64,000 bases of DNA from Pseudomonas sp. RIT623 (GTDB lineage: Bacteria; Pseudomonadota; Gammaproteobacteria; Pseudomonadales; Pseudomonadaceae): positions 20,022 through 84,021 of the forward strand of contig NZ_SOZA01000022.1 in the NCBI RefSeq assembly GCF_004519305.1. The letters run 5' to 3'. The notes beneath the pieces are model-generated. The model was given only the letters and a program-made list of their open reading frames with translations, was not told the DNA's origin and did no database searches. The position numbers and the translations under genes are program-made. Below, piece after piece: positions 16,917 through 25,711 of this stretch. Positions within the stretch are counted from its first letter, which is position 1, and the number at the start of each line of letters is the position of its first letter.

Positions 16917-16940
16917 GATTGGGGCGCGAAGCGCCCCCCA
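16917..16940 (-). terminator. GC hairpin after mltD
   Basis: GGGGCGC and GCGCCCC arms around a short GAA loop lie 10-30 bases beyond the mltD stop on the minus strand. There is no strong U-tract after the stem, so it may be a weak terminator between mltD and the npp operon promoter. Confidence 0.45.
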
Positions 16941-16949
16941 GGATTCACA

Positions 16950-18380
16950 TCAACGCGACAGGTAGACGGTCAGGGTCTGGCCTGGCTTGAGCGCATGCCC
17001 GGTGCGCGGGTTCCAGCGCTTGAGGTGCTTCATCTCGACGTTGAAGCGCTTGGCCACCAGGTAGTACGAGTCGCCCTTGCGCACTTTGTACTGGGTGGAG
17101 CGCTGCTTCGAGTCAGCCACGCGGTTGGCCGCCGTGCTCGGCGCGCTGCCGCCACGCAGCGCCAGCACCTGGCCGACCTTGAGGTTGTTGCCACGGATGC
17201 GGTTCCAGCTTTGCAGCTGCTTGACCGACACCCGGTTGGCCTTGGCGATGCTGCCCAGGTTGTCGCCACGCTTGACCCGGTAGCTGCGCGCCGCCGGTGC
17301 CTTGGCCTCGGCCAGGGCGGCCTGGAACACGGCCTTGTTCGGTTGCAGGCTGACCAGTTCCTCGGGCTTGAGGTTGGACATGCGGTCGCTGAGCAGTTGC
17401 GCCTTGGCGGTGGGCACCAGCAGTTGCTGTGGACCGTCCACGGTCATGCGCTTCTTGAACGCGGGATTGAGCTGGATCAGTTCGTCTTCGTCGATGTCGG
17501 CGAAGGCGGCCACGCGGGACAGGTCGAGGCGATCGTTGATGGCGACGGCTTCGAAGTACGGCTCGTTGGCGATCGGGTTGAGGTTGACGCCGTAGGCGTC
17601 GGGGGTGTTGACCACCTGCGACAGGGCCAGCAGCTTGGGCACGTAGTCGCGGGTTTCCTGTGGCAGCGGCAGGTTCCAGTAGTCGGTCGGCAGGCCCAGG
17701 CGCTCGTTGCGCTCGATGGCCCGGCTGACCGTGCCTTCACCGGCGTTGTAGGCCGCCAGGGCCAGCAGCCAGTCGCCGTTGAACATGTCGTGCAGGCGGT
17801 TCAGGTAGTCCAGCGCGGCGTTGGTCGAGGCGGTGACGTCGCGCCGACCGTCGTAGAAGTTGGTCTGGCGCAGGTTGAAGTGGCGCCCGGTGGACGGAAT
17901 GAACTGCCACATGCCGGCGGCATGCGCGCGCGAGTAGGCCATGGGGTTGTAGGCGCTCTCGATGGCCGGCAGCAGAGCCAGCTCCAGTGGCATGTCGCGT
18001 TCTTCGAGGCGCTCGACGATGTAGTGCAGGTAGAGGCTACCGCGCTCGCCGGCGTTCTCGAGGAACGACGGGTTGCTGGCGAACCACAGGCGCTGTTGCT
18101 CGATACGTGGGTTGACGTCCATGCCGTCCTGCAGGGCGAAGCCCTGGCGCATGCGCTCCCAGACGTCCTGGGGCGGTGCCTGCTCCTTGGCCTTGACCAC
18201 CAGCGGGGCGGGCTTGTGCTTGATCCGCGCCTGGTAACTGTGCGCGCGAACGCTGTCGGATTCGTCGAGCTGACGGGTGCTCTGGCAGCCGACCAGGGTG
18301 GCGGCCAGCGCCAGTGCACTGATCTGTGCCAGTCGCGTCAGGGCGACCGAATGAGCGGTTCTGCGGCTACGTGAAGACAT
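16950..18380 (-). CDS. mltD: Membrane-bound lytic murein transglycosylase D
   Basis: The product has 476 residues. A lipoprotein signal ends in LAATLVGC. The SLT domain (about residues 110-260) has the catalytic Glu in LLPAIESAYNPMAYS, the AAGMWQFIPSTGRHF motif and YNAGEGTV. Two clear LysM peptidoglycan-binding repeats follow (YRVKRGDNLGSIAKANRVSV and YKVRKGDSYYLVAKRFNVEM), plus a degenerate LysM-like stretch before them. It cleaves the glycan strand of peptidoglycan to 1,6-anhydro-muropeptides at the outer membrane. It lies downstream of gloB on the same strand, about 100 bases apart, as in other Pseudomonas. Confidence 0.95.
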   Translation of the reverse strand: MSSRSRRTAHSVALTRLAQISALALAATLVGCQSTRQLDESDSVRAHSYQARIKHKPAPLVVKAKEQAPPQDVWERMRQGFALQDGMDVNPRIEQQRLWFASNPSFLENAGERGSLYLHYIVERLEERDMPLELALLPAIESAYNPMAYSRAHAAGMWQFIPSTGRHFNLRQTNFYDGRRDVTASTNAALDYLNRLHDMFNGDWLLALAAYNAGEGTVSRAIERNERLGLPTDYWNLPLPQETRDYVPKLLALSQVVNTPDAYGVNLNPIANEPYFEAVAINDRLDLSRVAAFADIDEDELIQLNPAFKKRMTVDGPQQLLVPTAKAQLLSDRMSNLKPEELVSLQPNKAVFQAALAEAKAPAARSYRVKRGDNLGSIAKANRVSVKQLQSWNRIRGNNLKVGQVLALRGGSAPSTAANRVADSKQRSTQYKVRKGDSYYLVAKRFNVEMKHLKRWNPRTGHALKPGQTLTVYLSR

Positions 18381-18480
18381 CGGCGGGAACGGTTATCCGG
18401 GCAAAAAAGTTGGGCGATTCTAGAAACCGGCCCCGGCCGGGTCAACCTTTAGGGTCACATTGCGATATATCGTGAGGTTA

Positions 18481-19260
18481 TCAGAACACGTCTTTCCAAG
18501 ACCTCAAGGCAGCAAAAACAGTGGCTTGGCTTGGCTTGGAATGTCCCTTCCATTCGTCTGCTTTTTGTTTAACGGATGTTTCGGCAGTGCGCAGGAAGGG
18601 GTTGGTCAGGCGCTCCATGCCGATGGTTGACGGCAAGGTGATGCGATTGTCGGCGCGCAACCGGGTAACGTCCTCGAAGCGTTGGCGAACGTGTTCGCTG
18701 TCGGGTTCCACGGCGCGGGCGAAGCGCAGGTTGCTCAGGGTGTATTCGTGGGCGCAGTACACTTCGGTAGCGACGGGCAGCGCGGCCAGGCGTTGCAGCG
18801 AGCGGTGCATCTGCTCGGGCGTGCCTTCGAACAGGCGCCCGCAACCGGCGGCGAACAGGGTGTCGCCACTGAACAGTAGCGGCGTGGCCGATTGCGCAGT
18901 GTAATAGGCGATGTGCCCCAGGGTGTGGCCGGGCATGGCCAGGACCTCGAAGGCCAGGCCCAGCACCTCGATGCGGGCGTCGTCTTCCAGGGCGATGTCG
19001 CGACCCGGAATACGTTCGCTGGCCGGGCCGTACACCTGGGCGCCGGTGGCCTGTTTCAAGGCTTCGACGCCGCCGACGTGGTCATGGTGGTGGTGGGTGA
19101 CGAGGATAGCCTCCAGCACCCAGTCGCGATGCTGGCCGAGCCAGGTCAGCACCGGCCCGGCATCACCGGGATCGACCACCGCGCAGCGGCGATTGGCAGT
19201 ATCCTGTAACAACCAGATGTAGTTGTCGGAGAAAGCGGGTAGGGCATCGATCTGTATCAT
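18481..19260 (-). CDS. gloB: Hydroxyacylglutathione hydrolase (glyoxalase II)
   Basis: The product has 259 residues starting MIQIDALPAFSDNYIWLL, the family N-terminus. The metallo-beta-lactamase metal motif THHHHDHVGG is at about residues 52-61; further ligands are in MPGHTLGHI and FSGDTLFAAGCGR, and the glutathione-binding region is near CAHEYTLSNLRFA. It hydrolyses S-lactoylglutathione to lactate and glutathione in methylglyoxal detoxification. The frame is open far upstream, but the ATG at 19260 matches the family start. It is divergent from the methyltransferase at 19345, with an 84-base shared promoter region. Confidence 0.95.
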   Translation of the reverse strand: MIQIDALPAFSDNYIWLLQDTANRRCAVVDPGDAGPVLTWLGQHRDWVLEAILVTHHHHDHVGGVEALKQATGAQVYGPASERIPGRDIALEDDARIEVLGLAFEVLAMPGHTLGHIAYYTAQSATPLLFSGDTLFAAGCGRLFEGTPEQMHRSLQRLAALPVATEVYCAHEYTLSNLRFARAVEPDSEHVRQRFEDVTRLRADNRITLPSTIGMERLTNPFLRTAETSVKQKADEWKGHSKPSQATVFAALRSWKDVF

Positions 19261-19344
19261 GTGCGGATCCGTATCGCCAAGCCTGGACATTGAAGGCATC
19301 TTAGCCGCGATGGCGCGCGCGGAGAACCTTCGAGGGAGAACGCA

Positions 19345-20118
19345 ATGACCGACCAAGCCTTCGCCCAGGCCGACCCCGACTGGGTCGAGCTGATCCGCCT
19401 GGCCCGCGACTGGTTCGAGGGGCCTCTTGGGCAGTTGATGCTCAAGGAAGAGGAAAAGTTGCTCGAAGAAGAACTGCGACGCTTCTTCGGTGGTTACCTG
19501 GTGCACTACGGACCCTGCGCCGAAACCCCGCCCAGCGCCCCGCAGGTGCAGCGCAACGTGCGCCTGGGCGCGCCGTTGCCGGGGGTGGAGATCGTCTGCG
19601 AGGAGCAGGCCTGGCCGCTGTCGGAGCACGCCGCCGACGTGGTGGTGCTGCAGCATGGCCTGGACTTCAGCCTGTCCCCCCACGGGCTGTTGCGTGAGGC
19701 CGCCAGTTCCGTGCGCCCGGGTGGCCATCTGCTGATCATCGGGATCAACCCCTGGAGCAGTTGGGGCGTGCGCCATTTCTTCAGCCATGGGGCCTTGCGC
19801 AAGGCCCGTTGCATCTCGCCGTCGCGGGTCGGCGACTGGCTCAACCTGCTGGGCTTCGCGCTGGAGAAACGCCGCTTTGGGTGTTATCGTCCGCCGCTTG
19901 CCTCGCCGGCCTGGCAGCAGCGCCTGGCTGGCTGGGAGCGCGTGGCCGGAGGTTGGCAGGCTGCCGGTGGCGGGGTTTACCTGCTGGTGGCGCGCAAGAT
20001 GGTGGTGGGCCTGCGGCCGCTGCGCCCGGAGCGCCGTGAACCGATGGGCAAGCTGCTGCCGCTGCCGCTGGCCAAGGTCAACCGCAGTGCCACCCATCCC
20101 GATTCCGAAAAGCACTGA
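19345..20118 (+). CDS. SAM-dependent methyltransferase (YafS-like)
   Basis: The product has 257 residues. A class I methyltransferase core is partly recognisable: VVVLQHGLDFSLSPHGLLRE and the conserved RPGGHLLIIGINPWSSWG, followed by FSHGALRKARCISPSRVGDW. The glycine-rich SAM loop is weak in this family. It is the protein conventionally found between gloB and rnhA in Pseudomonas and enterics (YafS). The substrate is not known. RnhA begins 13 bases after its stop, so the two are likely co-transcribed. Confidence 0.85.
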   Translation: MTDQAFAQADPDWVELIRLARDWFEGPLGQLMLKEEEKLLEEELRRFFGGYLVHYGPCAETPPSAPQVQRNVRLGAPLPGVEIVCEEQAWPLSEHAADVVVLQHGLDFSLSPHGLLREAASSVRPGGHLLIIGINPWSSWGVRHFFSHGALRKARCISPSRVGDWLNLLGFALEKRRFGCYRPPLASPAWQQRLAGWERVAGGWQAAGGGVYLLVARKMVVGLRPLRPERREPMGKLLPLPLAKVNRSATHPDSEKH

Positions 20119-20131
20119 ACACGAGTGGTAC

Positions 20132-20578
20132 ATGAGCGATAGCGTCGAGATCTACACCGATGGTGCCTGCAAGGGCAACCCTGGCCCGGGCGGCTGGGGC
20201 GTGCTGATGGTTTTCAAGGGCGTCGAGAAGGAGCTGTGGGGCGGCGAGCGCGAGACCACCAACAACCGCATGGAGCTGATGGCGGCGATCGAGGGCCTGA
20301 AGGCACTCAAGCGCGAGTGCGAGGTGGTGCTGACCACCGACTCGCAGTACGTCATGAAGGGCATCAACGAATGGATGGCCAACTGGAAAAAGCGCGGCTG
20401 GAAAACCGCGGCCAAGGAACCGGTGAAAAACGCCGACCTGTGGGTGCAGCTCGATGAACAGGTCAACCGGCACAAGGTGACCTGGAAGTGGGTGCGCGGG
20501 CATATCGGCCACCCAGGCAACGAGCGCGCCGACCAGTTGGCCAACCGTGGCGTCGACGAGGTTCGGGCCCAGCGCTGA
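20132..20578 (+). CDS. rnhA: Ribonuclease HI
   Basis: The product has 148 residues beginning MSDSVEIYTDGACKGNPGPG, the start chosen over longer frames that run back through the methyltransferase gene. The catalytic DEDD set is visible: D in YTDGAC, E in NNRMELMAAIEG, D in LTTDSQYV and D in NERADQLANRG. The basic handle (WKKRGWKTAAKEPVKNADLW) is present. It degrades RNA in RNA-DNA hybrids. The dnaQ gene follows, as in E. coli, but here in the same direction and separated by a REP element. Confidence 0.97.
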   Translation: MSDSVEIYTDGACKGNPGPGGWGVLMVFKGVEKELWGGERETTNNRMELMAAIEGLKALKRECEVVLTTDSQYVMKGINEWMANWKKRGWKTAAKEPVKNADLWVQLDEQVNRHKVTWKWVRGHIGHPGNERADQLANRGVDEVRAQR

Positions 20579-20586
20579 AAGCAGTT

Positions 20587-20678
20587 ACAAGCTTCAAGCG
20601 GCAAGCCACAAGTAACAGCGGGTCTGATGTGTGGCTGCTCTTTCTTGTGGCTTGAAGCTTGAAGCTTGCCGCTTGAGT
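20587..20678. repeat. Inverted repeat between rnhA and dnaQ
   Basis: TCAAGCGGCAAGCCACAAG (left arm, near 20594-20612) is repeated in inverse orientation at about 20644-20676, where a 14-base CTTCAAGCTTCAAG-type duplication expands the arm. This is a REP-type palindrome; it could slow 3' exonucleases on the rnhA mRNA. Confidence 0.65.
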
Positions 20679-20722
20679 TATACTCCCGCTCCGAATTCAA
20701 GCCCCGCCAGTTGGAGTCACCC

Positions 20723-21478
20723 GTGGAACAGCAGCAAGACCAGCGCCTGGTCATCCTCGATACCGAAACCACCGGCATGCCGGTGGGCGAAGGCCACCGC
20801 ATCGTCGAGATCGGTTGCGTCGAGGTCATGGGCCGGCGCCTGACTGGGCGGCATTTCCACGTCTACCTGCAACCGGATCGCGAAAGTGACGAGGGCGCCA
20901 TCGGCGTTCACGGTATCACCGACGCCTTCCTGGTTGGCAAGCCGCGTTTCGGCGATGTGGCGGACGAGTTCTTCGAATTCATCCAGGGCGCCACCCTGGT
21001 CATCCACAACGCAGCGTTCGACGTTGGCTTCCTCAACAACGAATTCGCCCTGCAGGGCCAGCACGACCGGGCCGACATCACCCAGCACTGCACCATTCTC
21101 GATACCCTGATGATGGCGCGCTCGCGCCACCCAGGGCAGCGCAACAGCCTCGATGCGTTGTGTAAACGCTACGGCATCGACAACTCTGGCCGTGAACTGC
21201 ACGGCGCGCTGCTCGACTCGGAACTGCTGGCCGACGTCTACCTGGCGATGACCGGTGGCCAGACCAGCCTGTCGCTGGCCGGCGAGGGGGCCGGCGGCGA
21301 GGATGGCCAGGGCAGTACCGGCAGCGAGATCCGCCGCATCAGCGGGCGTGCGCCGGGGCGGGTGATCGTGGCCAGCGAGGAAGAGCTCGCAGCCCATGCC
21401 GAGCGCTTGGCGGCCATTGCCAAGTCGGCCGGTGGGCCGGCGATGTGGCAGGTGCTGACCGAGCCAGCCGCCAGCTGA
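20723..21478 (+). CDS. dnaQ: DNA polymerase III epsilon subunit (proofreading exonuclease)
   Basis: The product has 251 residues from the GTG at 20723, which is preceded by TTGGAG. An in-frame ATG at 20666 lies within the inverted repeat and is rejected. The exonuclease motifs are complete: Exo I LDTETTGMPVGEGHR, Exo II around LVIHNAAFDVGFLN, and Exo III HGALLDSELLADVY (HxxxxD form). The C-terminal ~50 residues form the alpha-subunit-binding tail. It provides 3'-5' proofreading for the replicase. A TATACTCC-like -10 lies about 35 bases upstream of the GTG. Confidence 0.95.
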   Translation: MEQQQDQRLVILDTETTGMPVGEGHRIVEIGCVEVMGRRLTGRHFHVYLQPDRESDEGAIGVHGITDAFLVGKPRFGDVADEFFEFIQGATLVIHNAAFDVGFLNNEFALQGQHDRADITQHCTILDTLMMARSRHPGQRNSLDALCKRYGIDNSGRELHGALLDSELLADVYLAMTGGQTSLSLAGEGAGGEDGQGSTGSEIRRISGRAPGRVIVASEEELAAHAERLAAIAKSAGGPAMWQVLTEPAAS

Positions 21479-21628
21479 TGCACTGAACAGTACCGGCCTT
21501 ATCGCGGGTCCCCCCCCCAGCCCTTGGTGACAGTCCAGGGCTTGTGGGAGCGGCGGTGCGCCGCTGCGACTTGCCCCGCGACTGCATCGACTACCCTGAG
21601 GGAAATTACCCGCAGAGGTAGCCGCCCG
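21479..21628. other. Intergenic region with half-REP
   Basis: This stretch contains a run of nine C, then a GGGAGCGGCGG-TGCGCCGC hairpin joined to CGACTTGCCCCGCGA, a pseudomonad REP half-unit. The purine-rich GAGGTAG at 21615-21621 serves the next gene. No gene is visible. Confidence 0.5.
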
Positions 21629-23851
21629 ATGTACAAGGACCTCAAGTTCCCAATTCTTATAGTCCACCGGGCGATCAAGGCCGACAGCGTTGCTGGCGAG
21701 CGAGTGCGCGGCATCGCCGAGGAACTCGCCCAGGACGGCTTCACCATCCTCGCCGCCGCCGACCAGGCCGAAGCGCGCCTGGTGGCCGCCACCCACCACG
21801 GCCTGGCCTGCATGCTGATCGCCGCCGAGGGCGCCGGCGACAACAGCCGCCTGCTGCAGAACATGGCCGAGCTGATCCGCCTGGCCCGCCTGCGCGCGCC
21901 CAACCTGCCGATCTTCGCCCTTGGTGAGCAGGTCACCCTGGAGAACGCCCCGGCCGAAGCCATGGGCGAGCTCAACCAGTTGCGCGGCATTCTCTACCTG
22001 TTCGAAGACACCGTGCCGTTTCTCGCCCGCCAGGTGGCGCGGGCTGCGCACAACTACCTCGACGGCCTGCTGCCGCCGTTCTTCAAGGCCCTGGTGCAGC
22101 ATACCGCGCAGTCCAATTATTCCTGGCATACCCCGGGCCACGGCGGTGGCGTGGCCTATCGCAAGAGCCCGGTAGGGCAGGCGTTTCACCAGTTTTTCGG
22201 CGAGAACACCCTGCGCTCGGACCTTTCGGTGTCGGTGCCGGAGCTGGGTTCTCTGCTCGATCACACCGGCCCCCTGGCCGCCGCCGAAGCCCGGGCGGCA
22301 CGCAACTTCGGCGCCGACCACACGTTTTTCGTCATCAACGGCACCTCCACCGCCAACAAGATCGTCTGGCACGCCATGGTCGGCCGCGACGAGCTGGTGC
22401 TGGTGGACCGCAACTGCCACAAGTCGGTGGTGCACGCGATCATCATGACCGGCGCCATTCCGATCTACCTGTGTCCTGAGCGCAACGAACTGGGCATCAT
22501 TGGGCCGATCCCGCTCAGCGAGTTCAGCCCGGCATCGATCCAGGCGAAAATCCAGGCCCATCCGTTGGCTCGAGGACGTACGGCGAAGATCCGCCTGGCG
22601 GTGGTGACCAACTCCACCTACGACGGGTTGTGCTACCACGCCGGGCTGATCAAGCAACTGCTTGGCGCCAGTGTCGAAGTGCTGCACTTCGATGAGGCCT
22701 GGTTCGCCTACGCCGCCTTTCACGAATTCTTCGCCGACCGCTATGCCATGGGCACGGCACGGGCGGCAGGCGACCCACTGCTGTTCAGCACCCATTCCAC
22801 CCACAAGCTGCTGGCCGCCTTCAGCCAGGCGTCGATGATTCATGTGCAGGACGGCGCGGCCCGGCAGCTGGATCGCGACCGCTTCAACGAAGCATTCATG
22901 ATGCATATCTCGACTTCGCCGCAGTACAGCATCCTTGCTTCGCTGGATGTGGCTTCGGCAATGATGGAAGGGCCGGCGGGCCGTTCGCTGCTGCAAGAGA
23001 TGTTCGACGAGGCCCTGAGCTTTCGCCGCGCCCTGGCCAACCTGCGTGAGCACCTCGCTGGCGATGACTGGTGGTTCAGTATCTGGCAGCCACCGGCGAT
23101 GCAAGGCATGGATGCGGCGGATTGGCTGCTGCATCCGGGCGCGCCGTGGCATGGCTTTGCCGAGGTCAGCGACGACTATGTACTGCTCGACCCGCTCAAG
23201 GTCACCCTGGTGATGCCCGCGCAGGGCGAGCATGGCATCCCGGCGGCGGTGGTCAGCAAGTTTCTCTGGGAGCGTGGGCTGGTGGTGGAGAAGACCGGGC
23301 TGTACAGCTTCCTTGTGCTGTTCTCGATGGGTATCACCAAGGGCAAGTGGAGCACCCTGCTCACCGAACTGTTGGAGTTCAAGCGCCACTACGACGGCAA
23401 TACCCCATTGAGCGAAAGCCTGCCCAGTGTGGTGGCGCAGCAGCCAGCGCGCTACCAGGGCCTGGGGTTACGCGACCTGTGCGCGCAGTTGCACGGTTTT
23501 TACCAGGGCAATGCCACGGCCCGGCAGCTCAAGCCTGTGTTCACGGTGCTGCCAGAGGTGGCGATGACCCCGGCCAGGGCTTACGACCAGATGGTGCGCG
23601 GGGAGGTGGAGGCGGTGCCGATCGAGCAACTGCTGGGGCGTGTTTCAGCGGTGATGCTGGTGCCGTATCCACCGGGCATTGCGCTGATCATGCCGGGTGA
23701 GCGTTTTACCGAGGCAAGCCGGACGATTCTCGACTACCTGGCCTGTGCCCGGGCTTTCGACCAGGGCTTCCCAGGCTTCGTCGCCGACGTGCACGGCCTG
23801 CAACGCGCGGGGCAGTTGTATACGGTGGACTGCGTCAAGGAATGCGAATGA
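21629..23851 (+). CDS. ldcA: Lysine/arginine/ornithine decarboxylase (LdcA type)
   Basis: The product has 740 residues from ATG 21629 (MYKDLKFPILIVHRAIKADS). It has the three-part fold-III PLP decarboxylase layout: an N-terminal flavodoxin-like wing (1-~130), a large PLP domain with SWHTPGHGGGVAYRKSP, INGTSTANKIVWHAM, FDEAWFAY and the Schiff-base lysine in THSTHKLLAAFSQ, and a C-terminal domain with PYPPGIALIMPGE. It converts lysine to cadaverine, feeding the aminovalerate or pipecolate routes. Position after dnaQ matches the pseudomonad LdcA locus. Substrate among Lys/Arg/Orn is inferred from that synteny. Confidence 0.9.
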   Translation: MYKDLKFPILIVHRAIKADSVAGERVRGIAEELAQDGFTILAAADQAEARLVAATHHGLACMLIAAEGAGDNSRLLQNMAELIRLARLRAPNLPIFALGEQVTLENAPAEAMGELNQLRGILYLFEDTVPFLARQVARAAHNYLDGLLPPFFKALVQHTAQSNYSWHTPGHGGGVAYRKSPVGQAFHQFFGENTLRSDLSVSVPELGSLLDHTGPLAAAEARAARNFGADHTFFVINGTSTANKIVWHAMVGRDELVLVDRNCHKSVVHAIIMTGAIPIYLCPERNELGIIGPIPLSEFSPASIQAKIQAHPLARGRTAKIRLAVVTNSTYDGLCYHAGLIKQLLGASVEVLHFDEAWFAYAAFHEFFADRYAMGTARAAGDPLLFSTHSTHKLLAAFSQASMIHVQDGAARQLDRDRFNEAFMMHISTSPQYSILASLDVASAMMEGPAGRSLLQEMFDEALSFRRALANLREHLAGDDWWFSIWQPPAMQGMDAADWLLHPGAPWHGFAEVSDDYVLLDPLKVTLVMPAQGEHGIPAAVVSKFLWERGLVVEKTGLYSFLVLFSMGITKGKWSTLLTELLEFKRHYDGNTPLSESLPSVVAQQPARYQGLGLRDLCAQLHGFYQGNATARQLKPVFTVLPEVAMTPARAYDQMVRGEVEAVPIEQLLGRVSAVMLVPYPPGIALIMPGERFTEASRTILDYLACARAFDQGFPGFVADVHGLQRAGQLYTVDCVKECE

Positions 23852-24053
23852 TCTCGACGCCGGTCTGGGCCAGTTCGAAGCGATCCTCGCCCAGGTGGTT
23901 GACACGGTCGCCGATGGCCAGCCGGTAACTGGTGATCGGCGCGCCCAAGGTGCTGCCATCGGCCTGCAGGGTCGACTCCTGAAACTCATGCACGGGATAG
24001 ATGCGGCCTTCGGCGTCGCGGGCGTGGAACTGGCCGACCATTACTGCTGCCAT
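23835..24053 (-). CDS. Small conserved hypothetical protein
   Basis: The product has 72 residues (MAAVMVGQFHARDAEGRIYP, later LAIGDRVNHLGEDRFELAQT, ending IIRIP). It appears to be a compact beta-rich protein without a signal peptide or membrane span. It is convergent with the lysine decarboxylase gene and overlaps its last 17 bases, which is unusual enough to suggest both ends are selected. I do not recognise a family, though the location next to ldcA and chrR is typical in P. putida relatives. Confidence 0.65.
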   Translation of the reverse strand: MAAVMVGQFHARDAEGRIYPVHEFQESTLQADGSTLGAPITSYRLAIGDRVNHLGEDRFELAQTGVEIIRIP

Positions 24054-24211
24054 TTAGGTGGAAACCTCTGAAACGTGTAGGAAATGTCTGTACCCATAGA
24101 CCAGCGAAACGCCCGGGAAGTTTTCCGCCGGGCGGAAAAAAAACCTGGGGCCGAGGAACGGTCATCTATAACTACTAGGTCCCAATCCCCCAGTAGAGGT
24201 TGCAAAACGCC

Positions 24212-24772
24212 ATGAGCCAGGTCTATTCGGTAGCGGTTGTCGTCGGCAGCCTGCGCAAGGACTCCTACAACCGCAAGGTGGCCCGCGCGTTGGCCGAGCT
24301 GGCGCCGTCCAGCCTGGCCCTGAGGATCGTCGAGATTGGCGACCTGCCGTTGTACAACGAGGATGTCGAGGCCGAGGGCGCCCCCGAGGCGTGGAAGCGT
24401 TTTCGCGACGAGATCCGTCGCAGTGACGCGGTGTTGTTCGTGACCCCGGAATACAACCGTTCGGTGCCGGGCGGGCTGAAGAACGCCATTGACGTCGGCT
24501 CGCGGCCCTATGGCCAGAGCGTTTGGAGCGGCAAGCCGGCGGCGGTGGCCAGCGTCTCGCCGGGGGCGATCGGCGGCTTTGGCGCCAACCATGCGCTGCG
24601 CCAATCGCTGGTGTTTCTCGACATGCCGTGCATGCAAATGCCCGAGGCGTATATCGGCGGGGCCGCGACGCTGTTCGATGACAGTGGCAAGCTGAATGAC
24701 AAGACCCGGCCGTTCCTGCAGGGGTTCATCGACAAGTTTGCCTCGTGGGTGAAGCTGAACCGGGCGGTCTGA
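24212..24772 (+). CDS. chrR: NADPH-dependent FMN reductase / chromate-quinone reductase
   Basis: The product has 186 residues (MSQVYSVAVVVGSLRKDSYN). The flavodoxin-like FMN-binding signature GSLRKDSYNRK, the LFVTPEYNRSVPGGLKNAID loop and SVSPGAIGGFGANHALRQSL are as in the soluble P. putida ChrR, which reduces quinones by two electrons and also chromate. It would limit oxidative stress and needs NAD(P)H. It stands alone, followed by a long hairpin (24785-24831). An in-frame ATG four codons earlier is less family-like. Confidence 0.93.
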   Translation: MSQVYSVAVVVGSLRKDSYNRKVARALAELAPSSLALRIVEIGDLPLYNEDVEAEGAPEAWKRFRDEIRRSDAVLFVTPEYNRSVPGGLKNAIDVGSRPYGQSVWSGKPAAVASVSPGAIGGFGANHALRQSLVFLDMPCMQMPEAYIGGAATLFDDSGKLNDKTRPFLQGFIDKFASWVKLNRAV

Positions 24773-24784
24773 GCCGCCAGGCAT

Positions 24785-24831
24785 CGCGGGGCAAGTCGCA
24801 GCGGCGAACCGCCGCCGCGACTTGCCCCGCG
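24785..24831. repeat. REP-type hairpin after chrR
   Basis: GCGGGGCAAGTCGC (24786-24799) pairs perfectly with GCGACTTGCCCCGC (24817-24830), with an inner GCGGCG/CGCCGC-like extension around AACC. It lies between the convergent chrR and phnX genes and may serve as a transcription barrier for both. Confidence 0.75.
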
Positions 24832-24850
24832 CTGATTCTCGACATCAGGA

Positions 24851-25678
24851 TCAGGCGCCCTGCGGCATCTCCCCCTTGGCCAGCCGCCGGTTGATATCGG
24901 CGATCACCTCGGGTAGCTCGTTGATGGTGTCAATCAGGTAGTGCGGGCGCGACCCTGCAAACATCGCGTGAATACGCTTGCGCTCGCTCTCCAGCTTTTC
25001 CGCGCTCAAGGCGCGGTAACCTTCCCAGGTCAGCCCCAGGGCATTGCCCGAGCACACCAAGGCCACGGTCCACATCCCGGCACGGCGGCCTTCGAGAATA
25101 CCCGGCACGGTGTCGTCGACCTTCACGCAGGCCGCCACATCGTCTATCCCCAGGGCAATCACGTTGGCCAGGGCCTGGGCCGGCCATGGGCGGCCGTTCG
25201 GAGTCTCGTCGGTGGCCACCACGTGGTCGGCCACATAACCGTTTCGCGCCGCCAGTTCCACCACCTTGTCCATCACCACCTTGGGGTAGCCCGAGCACGA
25301 GCCGATCTTCAAGCCGTCCTGGCGCAGCCCGGTCAGGGTCTCCAGGGCGCCGGGGATCAGCGCCGAGTGCAAGGCGATTTTCTCGATCTGCAGTGGCATG
25401 AAGCGTTCATAGATGGCGGTGACGTCGTCGTCGGTCGGCGTGCGGCCGAACACCTGGCGGTAGCGCTCGGCGATTGCCGGCACGTCGCACAGGGTGCGGA
25501 TGTGGTCCCACTTGCCCATGCCCATGGGGCCGCGGGCTTCTTCGATGGACACCTGCACGTCGAACTCGGCGAAGGCCTCGACGAAGATCTGCGTGGGGGC
25601 GAATGAGCCGAAGTCGACCACGGTGCCGGCCCAGTCGAGGATGGCGGCTTGTAGCTGGGTGGGGTTGTTGTAGTTCAT
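24851..25678 (-). CDS. phnX: Phosphonoacetaldehyde hydrolase (phosphonatase)
   Basis: The product has 275 residues. It is a HAD-superfamily member with nucleophile motif AAILDWAGTVVDFGSFAP, a cap domain carrying the Schiff-base lysine in MGMGKWDHIRTL, HAD motif II/III around IGSCSGYPKVVMD, and late CVKVDDTVPGILEGR. It splits phosphonoacetaldehyde to acetaldehyde and phosphate. AAGGA lies before the ATG. It follows phnW by 33 bases in the same direction, so phnWX forms the two-step 2-aminoethylphosphonate degradation operon. Confidence 0.95.
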   Translation of the reverse strand: MNYNNPTQLQAAILDWAGTVVDFGSFAPTQIFVEAFAEFDVQVSIEEARGPMGMGKWDHIRTLCDVPAIAERYRQVFGRTPTDDDVTAIYERFMPLQIEKIALHSALIPGALETLTGLRQDGLKIGSCSGYPKVVMDKVVELAARNGYVADHVVATDETPNGRPWPAQALANVIALGIDDVAACVKVDDTVPGILEGRRAGMWTVALVCSGNALGLTWEGYRALSAEKLESERKRIHAMFAGSRPHYLIDTINELPEVIADINRRLAKGEMPQGA

Positions 25679-25711
25679 GGGCGCAGTTTCCTTGAATTGG
25701 CTAGGCAGGGG

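Noticed and set aside
16890..18374. A 494-codon plus-strand frame
   Set aside because: Antisense to mltD, which has all expected catalytic and LysM motifs.
20717..23389. An 890-codon minus-strand open frame
   Set aside because: It lies antisense to dnaQ and the lysine decarboxylase gene, both complete with catalytic motifs. The translation is low in complexity and rich in Gln, His, Arg and Gly, the usual shadow in high-GC DNA.
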